This document shows, one piece after another, positions 32,701-43,639 of a stretch of 64,000 bases of DNA. The stretch's first letter is position 1. Each line of letters starts with the position of its first letter. The stretch is from Emiliania huxleyi CCMP1516 (Eukaryota > Haptophyta > Isochrysidales > Noelaerhabdaceae): the NCBI RefSeq assembly GCF_000372725.1, contig NW_005195085.1, forward strand, positions 251,014 through 315,013, in the 5' to 3' direction. The notes under the pieces are model-generated. The model did no database searches. It was not told the origin of the DNA and saw nothing but the letters and a program-made list of their open reading frames with translations. The position numbers were made by a program, and so were the translations under genes.

Positions 32701-35700
32701 GCGTGATTCGGCTGGCGTCGGAGAGCACGGTGGACGAGCGGATCATCGCACTCGCGGCGGACAAAGCGCGCCGCACGAGGGACATCATCGGAGGCACGAG
32801 CAACGACGCCGAGGTGGTCGAGGCGGGCTCAGCCACCGAGGAGAGCGGAGTCAGCCGGATGGGCGGGATGCTGCGCGACGCCCTGGCGGCTGAGGCGGCG
32901 CAGTCGCTGGCGAGCGCTTCGGCGGGCGGCGAGGCGAAGAGGGAGGTCTGGAGCGACGGCGGCGACGCGGCATCGCAGGCGGAGCAGCACGAGGAGGTTG
33001 ATTTGCGGCGCGTTGTCTGGGAGCTGTCGCACCAGGCATACGCCGTGTACGGCAAGGCGCGGCTCTGGCCGGACCAGTGGCCGAGGCCGATTTTCCCGGC
33101 GGACACCTCAAACCCGCAGCCGGGCGAGTGGACGCCGTATGCCAACAAGCTGCTCGTCGCGCCGCGCCTCGGCGAGCTACTCTCAAAGTGGCGCGATTTG
33201 CCGCACACCGCGCGCCGGACCCGCGACGTGCTCACGCGGCTGCTCGAGGCGCTCGTCAGGTACAAGCAGTTGGTGGTGCTGCAGATGCAACAGGAGCGGA
33301 AGAAGAAGCAAGAGGAGGAGGAGAAGAAGCGGCGGGAGCAGCAGCAGCTGCGGCAGCTGCAGCTGCAGCGGGAGCAGGAGAAGGCGCTCAAGGAGGCGGA
33401 GAGGCAGCGGCAGCTGCTGCAAAAAGAGGCGGAGCGGCAGATGGCGCAGTTTTTAAAGGACCAGGAGCACGCCACCGCACGGCAGCGGCACATGATGCAG
33501 CAGCAGCAGATGCAGCTTGAGCAGCAGATGCAGCTGCACCAGCTGCAGCAACAGCATCAGCAGCAGCAGCTCAAGCGGCAGCGCGCGTCGTCGGGCTCGA
33601 GTTTTGCCCTCCCGCCCCACGGCGGCGAGCAGCCCCTCAACCTCAAGTTCTCTCTTGGCGGAAGCGCGGCGTCACCAAAGGAGCGTCCCGCCAAGATGCC
33701 GAAGCTCAAGCTCACCACGGGCAGCATCGACGCGCAGCGCAAGAGCATGGTCAAGATCGTGCGCGATCTGAGCAAGCTGCCCTGCGCCGCCGGCTTCCTC
33801 GCGCCCGTCGACTGGAAGGCGCTCGGCCTGCGCGACTACCCCGTCCTGATCACGAAGCCGATGGACTTGGGCACCGTCGCCAAGCGGCTCAAGGAGGGGC
33901 GATACTCCTCGGTGCGCGACGTGTACCGCGACGTCGAGCTCGTCTGCGACAATGCGATGCGGTACAACGCCGACGGCTCCGAGTACTGGGAGGCGGGGCA
34001 AGAGCTCAAGGGCATCGCGCACCGCGCCTTTGCGCCGCTGCTCTCCCCCATCCCCGCGGGAGGCCCGAGCAGCGCGCCGAGCGCCTCGCCCGACCAGCAA
34101 CCGCGGGTGGTCCTCAAGCTGCGCGGCTTCGAGGAGTGGCAGCGGCAGCAGATGAGCTTGGGGGGCGAGGCCGAGGCGGCGGCCCGACGCTCGCGCGCCA
34201 AGGAGGAGGAGCGGCGGCGGCGCGGCGCGGGTGGGCCAAGGCGGGGCGAGGGCGGCGCGGGACGCAGCGCCGCCGTCTCGCCGCCGCCACCTCCGGGTGC
34301 GGGCCTCTTCTCCTCCTCTCCAGCCGGCAGCGCGCTCTCCGGCCGCGCGAGCGCCGCCTCGCCCGCCGCCCTCTCGGCGGGGGCCACCTTCGGCCTGTCT
34401 CCGATGAGCGAGCGAGACGCCGCGCTGCTGAGCCTCGGCGGCTTCGGCCAGCTCCGGCCGATCTCGGCCAGCCTTGGCGAGCGAGACGACGCGCTGATGG
34501 GCTTCGGCGCGCTCGGGCCTCCGCAGGGGGCGCCGCCGTCGGCGGGGCGGTCGGAGAGGGGGCGCCGTGCGCAGGAGGCGGGCGCCGAGCCGGAGATGAT
34601 GGAGGTGGAGCTTGGGCGGTCTGGGGGGGGTGACGGCGCGGTGGAGGAGGCCGAGGCGGCAAACGGCGGGGTCGGCGGGGAGGAGGGGGAGGAGGAGGAG
34701 GAGCGGGGGGCAGAGGAGGGGGGGGAGGGGGAGGCGGCTGAGGCGAGGGAAGGGGGGGAGGCCGCCGAGGCGGAGGGCGAGGAGGAAGAGGGCGAGGAGG
34801 AGGAGGGCGAGGAGGAGGAGGGCGAGCAAGGGAGCGAGGGGTCGGCCGGGGCTGAGGGTGGCGCCGATCGTCTCTCGACCAGCGGCGAAGCTGCAGCTGT
34901 AATTGATTCTATCTGCCGCCGGACCGTAGGCGCCGATCACGTCTCGGCTGGGGGCAGCGACGGCAGCGACGGCATCGGCGAGCGCAGCGCGGCAGAGGAG
35001 GAGGCGGAGGAGGCGAATGCAGAAGGGATGGCGGCGGCGGCGGCGGCGGCGGCGGAAGGCGAGGGACTCTCGCATACTGACGCCGCCGGCTTTAGCGAGG
35101 CCGATGCGGAGTCGGAGTCGGAGTCGGAGGCGGAGGCGGAGGGAGGCAGCGTGTCGCTGTCTGGCGGCGGAGACGCGTTGGCGGAGGAGGCGGAGGAGGC
35201 GCCCGAGGGGCAGGACCTCCTGCCGGAGCAAACGACCGCGCCGGAGGCGCTGGGCGGGGGTGGCGCAAGCCCGCTTGCCGGCGAGAGAGGCCTCCTCTCC
35301 CCCCGGTGCCCGCTCCCTCTGGGTCGTCACCTCCTCCCGCTCCCGGTTGGTAGGTCTGTTCGCTGGCGGGGGCTGTGCCGGCGCTCTTGCGGCGGACGGC
35401 GGCGCCGACAGCGGTTTTCCCGTCTGCAACGGCCCCGGCGGCGGCGGCGTGGGCGGGGTGGGCGGCGCCGGCGCCCATCTCGCTGCAGGACGGTCTGGGC
35501 CAGCCTCTCTCCAGCATGCGTTCGGGGGCGAGGCGGGGTCGGGCTGGCGGGCCAGCGGCGCGCCGTCTCCGCCACCACCAGCGGTGGCGAGCACCGCGAC
35601 CGAGGTGCAGGGCGAGGAGGCGGACTTGCGTCAGCAGCACGCAAATGCGGCGAGTGCGCTCGAGGCGCTTCTCTCGTCGGGTTTGCCCGCCGCCGGGGTA

Positions 35701-35712
35701 GATGCAGACTGA
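28995..35712 (+). CDS. SNF2-family ATPase (Fun30/SMARCAD1-like core) with inserted PDZ domain and C-terminal bromodomain
   Basis: Eleven exons: 28995..29814, 29887..29986, 30059..30109, 30276..30325, 30389..30449, 30640..30764, 30903..30961, 31097..31351, 31490..32002, 32148..35259, 35354..35712, giving 1834 aa. Domains in order: SNF2 motif I ADEMGLGKTVQT at about 138, LIVAPVSVLENWRREV, LVLDEAQQVKN (DEAQ box), RRRLLLTGTPIEN, PFVLRRLKSQV, LPKKTEEVLTVPM. A PDZ-like domain follows at about 480-562 (LTVTVRRGGNGALGLRMDDN, SPESNAAEVGILAGDLVWEV). Helicase_C spans about 745-880 (HKVVIFSQWTMTLDVL, TTRAGGLGINL, HRMGQTRPVRVIRL). A Gln/Glu coiled coil at about 1050-1160 precedes a bromodomain at about 1212-1310 (DYPVLITKPMDLGTVAKRL, NAMRYNADGSEYW), then an acidic, low-complexity tail. 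It should remodel chromatin and bind acetyl-lysine. Five of ten donors are GC. The last intron is uncertain. Confidence 0.85.
30110..30275 (+). repeat. Intron made of degenerate CCCTAA telomere-like repeats
   Basis: After the copied exon start (30110-30130) the third SNF2 intron is almost entirely CCCTGA, CCCTAA, CCCTTAACC and CCCTACC units for about 140 nt before GTAG. The sense strand carries the C-rich telomere strand. Confidence 0.75.
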
Positions 35713-36228
35713 GGGGAGGGGATTTTGCTTGGTGGTCCGGGTGATGTCTGGTCCGATTTGGGGGCGTTACACCCAGCCTTGTACTCGTGGTGGCGTTCTC
35801 TGTCCCTGGCCAGCGGCTAGGGACTAAGTGCAGGGGGGCGCGGGCTCGCCTCGCTGCCTCGCCGCCCCCTCCGCCGACGGCGCGCGCGCGACCATGCGCC
35901 GGCGCGCGGCTCCGAGTCAGAGTAGGCCGCCAAAAATCGTCGCACTGCACGAACCCGTCTCCGGCGCGGTCTGTTCACTCCCTTCACTGCCCTCGGCCCC
36001 TGGGGGGCCTCACTAGCACTCGCTGTGTAGCTTAGGGGCCCCCTAGCCTAGGCTTAAAAGGGTGGGCCCTGGGGCGCCTGCGGCTTAAACGGCTTAAAAC
36101 GGGCCTGTTTTAAGGCTCTCTGGGCCGCGGCGGGGTCCGTCATGTCGCGCCCGTCCACGGTGAACCACTGCGCGCCCACGAAGCAGTGCGAGATGGGCGT
36201 CGCCGCGGGTTCGTTTCGGTCTTGATAT
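35713..36228. other. Intergenic, no gene recognised
   Basis: This is the region downstream of the SNF2 gene. It includes a short GGGGCC-rich, possibly structured stretch at 36000-36110. No supported feature was found. Confidence 0.4.
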
Positions 36229-36770
36229 GATGTAACTTATTCCGGGGCCGGTGTGCGGGGAGCGAACCTTAACGACCGCCCAGAAGCTTTCTGAGCGACC
36301 CAATCGGGCCGGGATCATCAGCATATGTCCCCTCCACAACATCGTGGGCGTTTGAGCGGTATTTGAGGAGCACCGCGACTCTGAAGTTCGGCCGGGTGGT
36401 CTGCAGACCCCCCCCCCGGAGCAGCAGAGGCTCCGTGGGGTTGAAAAGTCGACGCTGGGAGTCGCACTCGTCAAACCGTCGCAGGACCACGCGGTCCGCA
36501 CGTACCGCCCACATCCCCTCCACCGCTGAGAAGGCGCAGATCGACCGCCGGGCCGCGTAGTCGTCGTCAAGGAGCGGTTTTTGGAGCCGTACGAAGAGGT
36601 CCCAGACGGGCGAAGATGCGGTTTTTCGACGACCACACGCGATGTGGTATCTGGTTTTTGCTAAAAACGGGCCGCCTAGTGCAGCATCACTAGTACAACA
36701 CGCAACCACACTGAGAGCTCCACACTAGCCGGTATAGGCGAGCACCGGCGGCCTCACCGTCGCCGCTCGC
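36229..36770 (-). mobile_element. Dispersed repeat A, long copy
   Basis: Matches 14077-14600. The minus-strand ORF fragment here includes LAKTRYHIACGRRKTASSPV before VWDLFVRLQKPLLDDDY. A C/G-run length difference (36411-36418) changes the downstream frame, as in the other copy. It lies beside the tandem block at 36790-37830. Confidence 0.6.
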
Positions 36771-36789
36771 GGCGGAGCCGACGGCGGAG

Positions 36790-37830
36790 CCACGGGCCGG
36801 TGCGACCTTTTGAGCGCCCATGAGCTCGCCGGGACGTCGCCGATGGCTTGGCGCGCCTCTTCCCGCCAGCGCGGGACGGCCTGCCTACAGGAGGGAGGGG
36901 GGAGAGACGGAACTGAGCCCTAGGTTCGTGATCCTGTCGCCGGCAAGGGCTGGGAGTAGAGGGCCCACAGCGTCCTAATCTAAAATCTGAGGATTAAGGA
37001 TTCAGGCATCGCTTTAGTGAGGCCAAAGTGAGTTTATGGATGTGTGAGAACGATGCGCGACACGAGGAGGCACGCGGACCGACTCGTCGGCGACTCTGCT
37101 GCACGCCGTTTCAGCATTTTTCTCAGCGTGAGGGAGACGTGGAAGAGTGCCACCGTCGGGTAGGACGGGTCGGCCCGGAGCATCGGAGTAGCCGTCGTGG
37201 TCGCGGCGAGCAGCGCCGGCCACTCCGGCGCCGCGTCGGCAACATGGGAGCATGTCCACCGCCACTTCGCGGTCGCAGCGCTGTATTGTCGCCAAACGCC
37301 GCCATGTACCTTTTCGGGCAAACCATCGAGCTGCATATCGATTTCGACTTGACGGGCGCATGGAGGCATCGCGTCTCCATGCGCCCGTCAAGTCGGAACC
37401 AGTCTGCGGCGACCACAGCGACCTAGAAAGGTACATGGCGAGCTTTTCAGAGTCAAGCGATTGCGCGAAATCCCACAGTGGTGCATTTTGGGGCGCTGTG
37501 GGCCCCCTACTGGGAGAGGGGCGGCAAGCGACGGGCGGGTCCGCGACCTTTTGAGCGCGCATGAGCTCGCCGGGACGTCGCCGATGGCTTGGCGCGCCTC
37601 TTCCCGCCAGCGCGGGACGGCCTGCCTACAGGAGGGAGGGGGGGGAGACGGAACTGAGCCCTAGGTTCGTGATCCTGTCGCCGGCAAGGGCTGGGAGAGG
37701 GGCGGCAAGCGACGGGCGGGTCCGCGACCTTTTGAGCGCCCATGAGCCGGCAGGGAGGCCGGCGATGGCTCGGCCAGCTCCTTCCCGGCGGGTTCGTCGG
37801 GCCGTGCCTGGTCGGCGGGGCTCGGGTGAG
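36790..37830. repeat. Three copies of an approximately 165-bp unit in a local repeat block
   Basis: Units at about 36793-36957 and 37541-37697 are nearly identical (CCTTTTGAGCGC, GGGACGTCGCCGATGGCTTG, CTGCCTACAGGAGGGAGGGG, CGTGATCCTGTCGCC). A third, diverged unit starts at about 37712. Between the first two lies the hairpin at 37301-37442. No coding function was recognised. Confidence 0.7.
37301..37442. repeat. Nested inverted repeat with perfect 20-21-bp stem
   Basis: The inner arms 37346-37365 and 37375-37394 are perfect reverse complements (GACTTGACGGGCGCATGGAG) around a 9-nt loop. An outer pair, CGCCATGTACCTTTT (37302-37316) and AAGGTACATGGCG, reinforces the structure. It could be a foldback/MITE element or a non-coding hairpin RNA. 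Confidence 0.65.
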
Positions 37831-39347
37831 GTGAGCGGGCCCGGGAGTCGCATCTGCGCGTCCCCGGCAGTGGCAGTGTGGGGGTAGATGGGAAGTGCGG
37901 AGATGGGAGGCAACGCGCCTGTTTGATGGCCGCACGAGGCAAAATTGGGCGCTCCGAGCGTCTTCTCGGCGAGAACGAACGGGCTGTGGATCGTCGGGGG
38001 GGTGACTGAGAGGGAGGTGGTCGTGTGCTCACTTTGTCGGCCGCGCGCGAGGTGAATACTGGGTCTGAGGCGCGCAGGAGGCGAGGGTGGGCGCGCCGGC
38101 GGTCGAGCCACCGAAGAATTCGACGTGGCGCAGCTCCGCGCCGGCGGGGACGACCGAGCACATGCTGTCGGCGGCGGTCACGCGACGAGCGAGAGCCGCA
38201 GGAGCCCTCTGAGAGCCAGGCGCGCGAACGCGGCGATGAGTGGCGCTTCGATCAGCCAAGGATTGGGATGACTGGGTGGAGAGACTGGTACGACCGTACC
38301 TGGGTATGGCGAAGGCTGGTGGCTAGGGTTAGCTGGGCGCGCACGGCGAGTCCAGTCACATTGCCGCCCCGCAACAGCGATATGAGTGGTCTCTCAGTGC
38401 GCGCTCTGCGTCCCTAGAACGTAGCGTGGCGTTGGTGCTGGAAGCAGTAAAATGGTACTATATGAGGCGGTGAAGCGCATTCGTCGTCAATTTTGCAAGC
38501 CCGGGCTTGCAAAGCCGTTCGAAGCGCCTGATTCGAGCGAGTGGAGGCAGGTTCGAGACCTGGTGGGGGGGTTTGGGGGGGTCGCCCGTCGCCCATCGGA
38601 CCATCAAGGGATCCATCAAATCCGTCGAATCTGTCGACATCTGTCGACAGCTGGCGCGGCTGGTGCCGGCCGCTGCGCCAGAATTTTTTTGTGCTGAGCA
38701 CAGGGTTGGTTGTGCCGGGCCGCCCCCGCGAGAGAAACTCGTCAGTAAAACTCTCGGGCGGCCCGGCTGTCTGAGGCTGGCACGCAGTGGCAAAAGCCCG
38801 CGGCTCGTCGCCAAGGAGTTACGAAGTTTTTCGATGGAAATATTTAAGGTACAGTAAGCTAAGCCTAAGGAGTTTAAGCCGTGTAAGGTGAGGTAAGGTA
38901 AAAAACTCCATCAACACTGAACAGTAAGAGCTCTACCTCTCAAGGCTAGAGGACACATACCTTGAGGCGGTAGATAGAACACTGTACGACCTTCGTACGA
39001 CTGTTTTATTTGGACATATGTGCACATGCGGTGGGTCTTGGGTGAGCCAAACATCTTGGCGGGGCGATCGGCAGTCGCCCACAGCTCACAACGTCACATG
39101 GACTGTGTGAGCCTCGTGGGCGGGTAAGCGCGGGCGGCCCCCCGACGGCCACGCGCGAGCCCGGCGGCATGCTCTCGACAGCCTGTGCTGGGCCGGCCGT
39201 CCTCGGGCGAACGGCACGCGCAACTCGCCTCGGGGCGCCGCGCCGTGGCCAGCAGCCCGTCGCCCCTGCGACACGGCCGGACGGCGCGGGCTGCCCAACA
39301 TCTAGGGGCGAGGCCGAGCGGGACTACGCCAGGCCCTACGCTCTCCA
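37831..39347. other. Intergenic, no gene recognised
   Basis: Includes a CTTAAGG/GTAAGGTGAGGTAAGG stretch at 38840-38905 that recalls the tail of repeat C, and AT-richer sequence near 38990. ORFs here lack recognisable content. Confidence 0.4.
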
Positions 39348-40889
39348 CTAGCATTCAAATAATCTTGCCAGTTTCACTCGCTCCGCGTCTTCCTTCATCG
39401 CGCCGTACTTTCCGGCCAATTCCGCGGCGGTAAAGCCGGCGCCGTCCCGCGCCGCGGTGCTCGATCCCGCGCCCAGAAGCAGGCGGATGCACTCTTCGTT
39501 GCCGTTGGCAGCTGCTTCGTGCAATGGAGTCCTCTGGTTGTCGTTTCGCGTCACCTCCACGTCGGCCTTGCTCTGCAGCAGAAACGACAACGTTCGGTGG
39601 TGGCCATTCTTCGCTGCGACGCCGACGGCGGAAAGCCCAAGGCCCGGTGTTTTGTAGAGCACGTGCGCCGCATCCGTCCGCTCGACGATGTAGCGCACCA
39701 GACTTATGTTGCCCCAATTGGCTGAAATCGTGAGAGGCGTCATGCCGTACTTGTTGACAGCGCCGATGTCGAAGCCCAACTCCTCGATCAAGAAGCGAAA
39801 TAGCGCCAAATTGCCGACGATGGCGGCGTACCAAGCCCAGCACTCGTCCGGCGGCCAGGCGTACTCGCCGCGATGCAGCAGCCACGCCTTGACGGCGTCC
39901 TCGGAGCCGTCCAGCGCGCCCTCCCAGTAGCTCTGGTCGTGCTCCTCGTCGGCCAAGTCGGCGAAGATGTACGCCTCGGCCCCCACGAGCAGGAAGAATG
40001 AGTGGTACGCGCCTCCGTCCGCGCCGTCGGCGCTCGCGATGTACCGCTCCCACATCGGGCGCGGCAACTCGCCTGACTCGACCAGGGGCTCCCACACGGA
40101 GCGCAAGGAGTCCAATGCGCTATGGTAGAGCTCGCGAATCACGGCGTGAAGGCCCTCGCGGTCGCTCAGCCTCGCAAAGTCGCCCGTGAGCACGGCCTTG
40201 CGCCGTTGCCAGCCAAGGTTGAGGCGGTCGTGGAAGCACTGCGTCGACGCCGACGGCTCCTCGCCTAGATGGTGTGTCAAGTAGATGGGCCGCCCTTCGC
40301 TCATGCGGGTCAAGTCAAGCGCCAGCGCCTCCATCCGGCACCAACCGCGCATCAACCACGTGTCGAAATTGCATTGGTGGCCACTCTCGCGGCGCACACC
40401 CAACGGAGTGCACACCCAGAAGTTAGAGGCCTGCGCGACGTAGGTGGGGATGGAGGTAATCGCCTTCGCTTGCTCCTCCTCCGCCCCTGCCTTTTGCGGG
40501 ACGGAGAAGTAATCCAGCCAAACCCAACCCTCCGACACTGAGCGCTGGAACTCCTCGAACGTCCGCTCTCGCGTAGTGAGGACGTCACTCGAGGACGAGC
40601 GAGCGCGCGACCGACCGGTGAGAAACTTTGCGGCGACATCGTCATCGGCGAAAATGTTCTCGCCTCTGATGACGCGCCTGAAGACTTCCTGCATCGTCCG
40701 CAGGTGTACCGAGTCCGGATCGGGATGGCGAGTCGAAATCCACTGGTGGCTAACGAAGTTGATTGACGGCGCCTCCAATCGGTCGGCGCGCATGATGAGC
40801 CCTTTTACCAAGAGGTCTTCATGAGAACGCAGAGTTTCTAGCGCGAGGAAGTCGCCCACCCTCATGCAGTACAGTGGAAACGAAGCCAT
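39348..40889 (-). CDS. Ankyrin-repeat protein with WLDY/RGWCR-type N-terminal domain
   Basis: A single exon of 513 aa runs from ATG 40887-40889 (MASFPLYCMRVGDFLALE) to a stop at 39348. The N-terminal half has SINFVSHQWISTRHPDPDS, then WVWLDYFSVPQKAG, AITSIPTYVAQASNFWVC and LMRGWCRMEALAL. That arrangement resembles the TIR/HET-like domains expanded in some algae and oomycetes (SHqW, WlDy-x-vPQ, RgWCR-E). The C-terminal half has ankyrin repeats: GMTPLTISANWGNISLVRYI, SAVGVAAKNGHHRTLSFLL, RTPLHEAAANGNEECIRLLL, AGFTAAELAGKYG. It has no intron, unlike most genes here. A sensing or scaffold role is inference. An upstream in-frame TTG extends the frame by 11 codons without a better start. Confidence 0.75.
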   Translation of the reverse strand: MASFPLYCMRVGDFLALETLRSHEDLLVKGLIMRADRLEAPSINFVSHQWISTRHPDPDSVHLRTMQEVFRRVIRGENIFADDDVAAKFLTGRSRARSSSSDVLTTRERTFEEFQRSVSEGWVWLDYFSVPQKAGAEEEQAKAITSIPTYVAQASNFWVCTPLGVRRESGHQCNFDTWLMRGWCRMEALALDLTRMSEGRPIYLTHHLGEEPSASTQCFHDRLNLGWQRRKAVLTGDFARLSDREGLHAVIRELYHSALDSLRSVWEPLVESGELPRPMWERYIASADGADGGAYHSFFLLVGAEAYIFADLADEEHDQSYWEGALDGSEDAVKAWLLHRGEYAWPPDECWAWYAAIVGNLALFRFLIEELGFDIGAVNKYGMTPLTISANWGNISLVRYIVERTDAAHVLYKTPGLGLSAVGVAAKNGHHRTLSFLLQSKADVEVTRNDNQRTPLHEAAANGNEECIRLLLGAGSSTAARDGAGFTAAELAGKYGAMKEDAERVKLARLFEC

Positions 40890-41063
40890 CGTCTTGCACA
40901 GCACAATCGGGACGTCTTTCAACTGTTGGAGTCGGCGCCGCGGGTGGCGCGCGGCGTGTGAGAGAGGATCGCAGAGGACATGAAAGGCCCGCGGGCGGTC
41001 GCCGCGCTTGAGCTCTGCTCTCTACCCAGGTACCTGTATGGATTTCCAGCAAAAACAACTCTC

Positions 41064-41120
41064 GAGGCTCTCGAGGTGGATATCCTTTGGCCGCGTTGGG
41101 TAGCGAGGATTGGTGTAACC
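41064..41120 (+). repeat. Dispersed repeat F, copy 1
   Basis: CTCGAGGTGGAT ... TTTGGCCGCGTTGGGTAGCG, ending ATTGGTGTAA, is repeated at 56847-56903. In the second copy it is followed by sequence of repeat E. Confidence 0.7.
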
Positions 41121-41399
41121 CGAGCCACGGAGGCGTGTTTTCTGGCGGCCGACCGTCAGTGCACGGAGTTGCCACTTCTCCGACTGCCCCGGCTAGTTCC
41201 CGAGGTCGTCGGGTGTGACCCCTTCGTCCCCCGAGGAGGTGGCGGCGGAGGTGGCGGCGGCGGAGGCAGCGGCGGAGGCGGCGGCTGTAGAGGCGGCAGT
41301 GGCGGCAGTGGCGGCGGCGGAGGCTCAACAGGCGGCGGCAGCGGAGGCGGCGGCAGCGGCGGCGGCAGCGGCAGCAGCGTCGGCTGCGGCGAGTGTCGC

Positions 41400-41990
41400 C
41401 GCCCTCGCCTGCTCGACGAGCGCGGCAATGGCTACCTCGCCGACGTGGGCCTCGCGCGGCAGAGGCGACGGCCGGCAGCAATGGACAGGTGTCGCACCTG
41501 TCGACGGAGCGCATCTTCGGAAAGCCTGGCTACATTGATCAGATCATTCTCAACGACAACCAGGCTTCGCAGCTCACTGACGGCTTCGCACTCGGCATCA
41601 CGCTTCTCGTCGCCCTGACCGGCCGCGGCGCCGTCGGCTTGCTCAACGCGTGCGAGGATGAATTGGAGGAGCCCGACACGGCGGAGGGCATCGCGGCGGC
41701 CGACGCGGGCTGGTCGGCAGCGCAGGCCGAGAAGCTGGCGCGGCTCGTGGTCGGGCTGGCATACGAGAGGAGCGGATGCCGCTCGCGGAGGCATTGCCGC
41801 GGCTCGAGGCGCTGGCCGAAGCGGCGGAGGCTGAGATTCCGAGCCTTGCAGGGGCGGCGGCAGCCGAGCCGGACGGGAGGCGCGCCAGTTTGACCTCTGC
41901 TACGACCATAAAGAAAACGAAGCACAACGTCCACGAGAAAAACGCACGCCGCCGGTCCACTCCACGCCGTGGGGCCAACGCACAAAGACT
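41400..41990 (+). pseudogene. Protein kinase C-lobe fragment with frameshifts
   Basis: The frame at about 41410 encodes LLDERGNGYLADVGLARQ (subdomains VI-VII, with DVG in place of DFG). One frameshift later comes VSHLSTERIFGKPGYIDQII (activation loop), DGFALGITLLVALTGRGAVG (subdomain IX) and EKLARLVVGLAYE, then another shift to MPLAEALPRLEALAEAAE. The N-lobe and HRD motif are missing. Upstream is a GGC-rich block (41230-41390) coding only low complexity. Two shifts and the missing half indicate a pseudogene. A tiny unrecognised intron at the first shift cannot be ruled out. Confidence 0.6.
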
Positions 41991-42244
41991 ACGTCGGGGT
42001 ACAACATGGCAAGACTACGACCGACCCGATCGGCAAAACTAAAAGGCAGCGCAGTGCGCGTCTACTAACGTGGAGACGCGGGTCCTCCGCTCTTTGCCAC
42101 CGACGACCGGTGCACTCCACACACTCAACGCTGTGCCCCGCTAGTTTGCTCGCGGCTGCTCAACCCCGCCAGCCTATGCCACCAGGCCGGAAGAGATGAT
42201 CCGTGCCAGCGGCTAAAGCGATTGGATCATGCCCAGCTCGTCGT

Positions 42245-43223
42245 CTAGCAGCTGAGTTCTCCTTCGCGGTTGGCAATCTGCAAGGCGCCCCCGCACGCAT
42301 TGAGGTCCAGGTGGGAAGTCATCGACCCGCGTCCCCCGAACGTGCCGCAAGTGCACGTGAGGTGGTTGTTGGCACAGGTGCACTCGCTGCACGTGTCAAT
42401 GAATGAGAAGGATTCCCACGGGGCCCATTGTTCCCACGGGGCCCAATATTCAAGCGGTTGCATGTCATCAATGTCTTCAATGAATGCTTGCTTTGACAGG
42501 TAACTCCGACGAAGCTTGTCCAACGGGATCTGCTCGCACTTGTCTGTGTTGCTGTCCACAAACAGCTGGCAGACGAACCGCCCCTCATTCACGTTGACAA
42601 AGTTGGACGTAGCGGCCGAGACGTAGCCGGAGTAGTGCACGCACGGGTGTCCATCCCACGCAGTCTCGCCGTCACTGCAGTGCCGGTGCTCCTCCACCTT
42701 GAAGACGGAGATGCCCCAAGCCTGATCGCCCTGCTCCGGGCCGCACGTCGACGTCGGCTCGAGCAGCGCGATGTTCTTGTGATCCCACGCGCTCGAGACC
42801 AGCGCGTCCGCCTCTGCCGCGTCGCCCTCGATGGTCTTTGCGAGGTGGTGCGGGAAGTCGGTGAATTTGACCGCCGTCTGCGGGTAGTAGTTGAAGGATA
42901 TGTCGGCCATGAAGTGGGCCGCGGTATCGCCCTCCGTCTCGCTCGCCTCGACGTCGCGCTCCTTCATCACGACGTTGAGGTTCGAGCAGAAGCCGGAGGT
43001 GGCGATCAGCCAGGCGGGGTCGTCGACCACGTCGGGCACGGGAGAGGGCTTGGGCGCAAAGGCGAGGCCGCGAGCGGCTGGCTTGACGTCGTGGACGGTG
43101 TTGGCCTGCGCACGCGGTGTAGGCTCAGCCTGCCGGTGTGAGTATGCGTGGCGGGGTGGAGCGACGCACCGGCAGGGCAGACGCCGAGAGCGCGACGAGC
43201 AGAAGCGAGGCAATCTTCAGCAT
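42245..43223 (-). CDS. Secreted Cys-containing protein of unknown family
   Basis: The model is complement(42245..43105, 43170..43223), 304 aa. Exon 1 encodes a textbook signal peptide MLKIASLLLVALSASALP and ends at GT 43169. Exon 2 joins in frame (ALP|ANTVHDVKPAA). The mature protein has FNYYPQTAVKFTDFPHHLA, WDHKNIALLEPTSTCGPEQG, CVHYSGYVSAATSNFVNVNE and RFVCQLFVDSNTDKCEQIPL. It ends in a Cys-rich segment CSECTCANNHLTCTC. Without the intron the ORF would lack any ATG at a signal peptide, which supports the two-exon model. The family is not recognised; it is probably extracellular. Confidence 0.65.
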
Positions 43224-43639
43224 GGCCGTCCAAGATGTACCCCGCGAGATGTACCCTAGGCCCCTCGGGCGCGGTAGGGAACTGGCCGTACCGCGTACCG
43301 CTTCACACCGAGGGCGCCGTACCGATACCGCTAGGCTCTCCGGCGCCCCGTACCGCTACCCTGTAGCGAGAAAACAGTTCGCCGTACCGTCAGTCGCGAC
43401 GGGAGGCGTTGTCGCCCCGAGATCCGCCTCGCAAAGTGCGTGCGGCGGCGCGTGTGGCATCAGCGTCGCCGAGAGCGCCGTGGAGGCCGTGAGCGAACGA
43501 GATGGGAATCGCCGAGTATTGTCACTCGCTTTTTCTCGTGCCTCTTTCTCCTTTACCTTCTTACAGCTTCCCTCCGTTAACTTTGAACATGCAACTTTGT
43601 CGCCGACGATCACCTTCCACTCGAACGCTGCTGCTCAAT
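43224..43639. other. Upstream region of the secreted protein gene
   Basis: Contains a short GTACCG-rich repeat stretch (43283-43390: CCGTACCGC, CCGTACCGAT, CCCGTACCGCTACC). No gene was recognised. Confidence 0.4.

Noticed and set aside
33672..35594. 640-aa minus-strand ORF opposite the SNF2 exon 10
   Set aside because: Antisense shadow of a high-GC coding exon; the plus strand holds a clear bromodomain.
36094..36636. Independent gene on repeat A
   Set aside because: Same sequence recurs at 14 kb and 7 kb with frame breaks, so it is listed as a mobile-element fragment.
38500..38580. GGTTCGAGACC resembling a tRNA B box
   Set aside because: No matching A box, acceptor stem or anticodon arm upstream.
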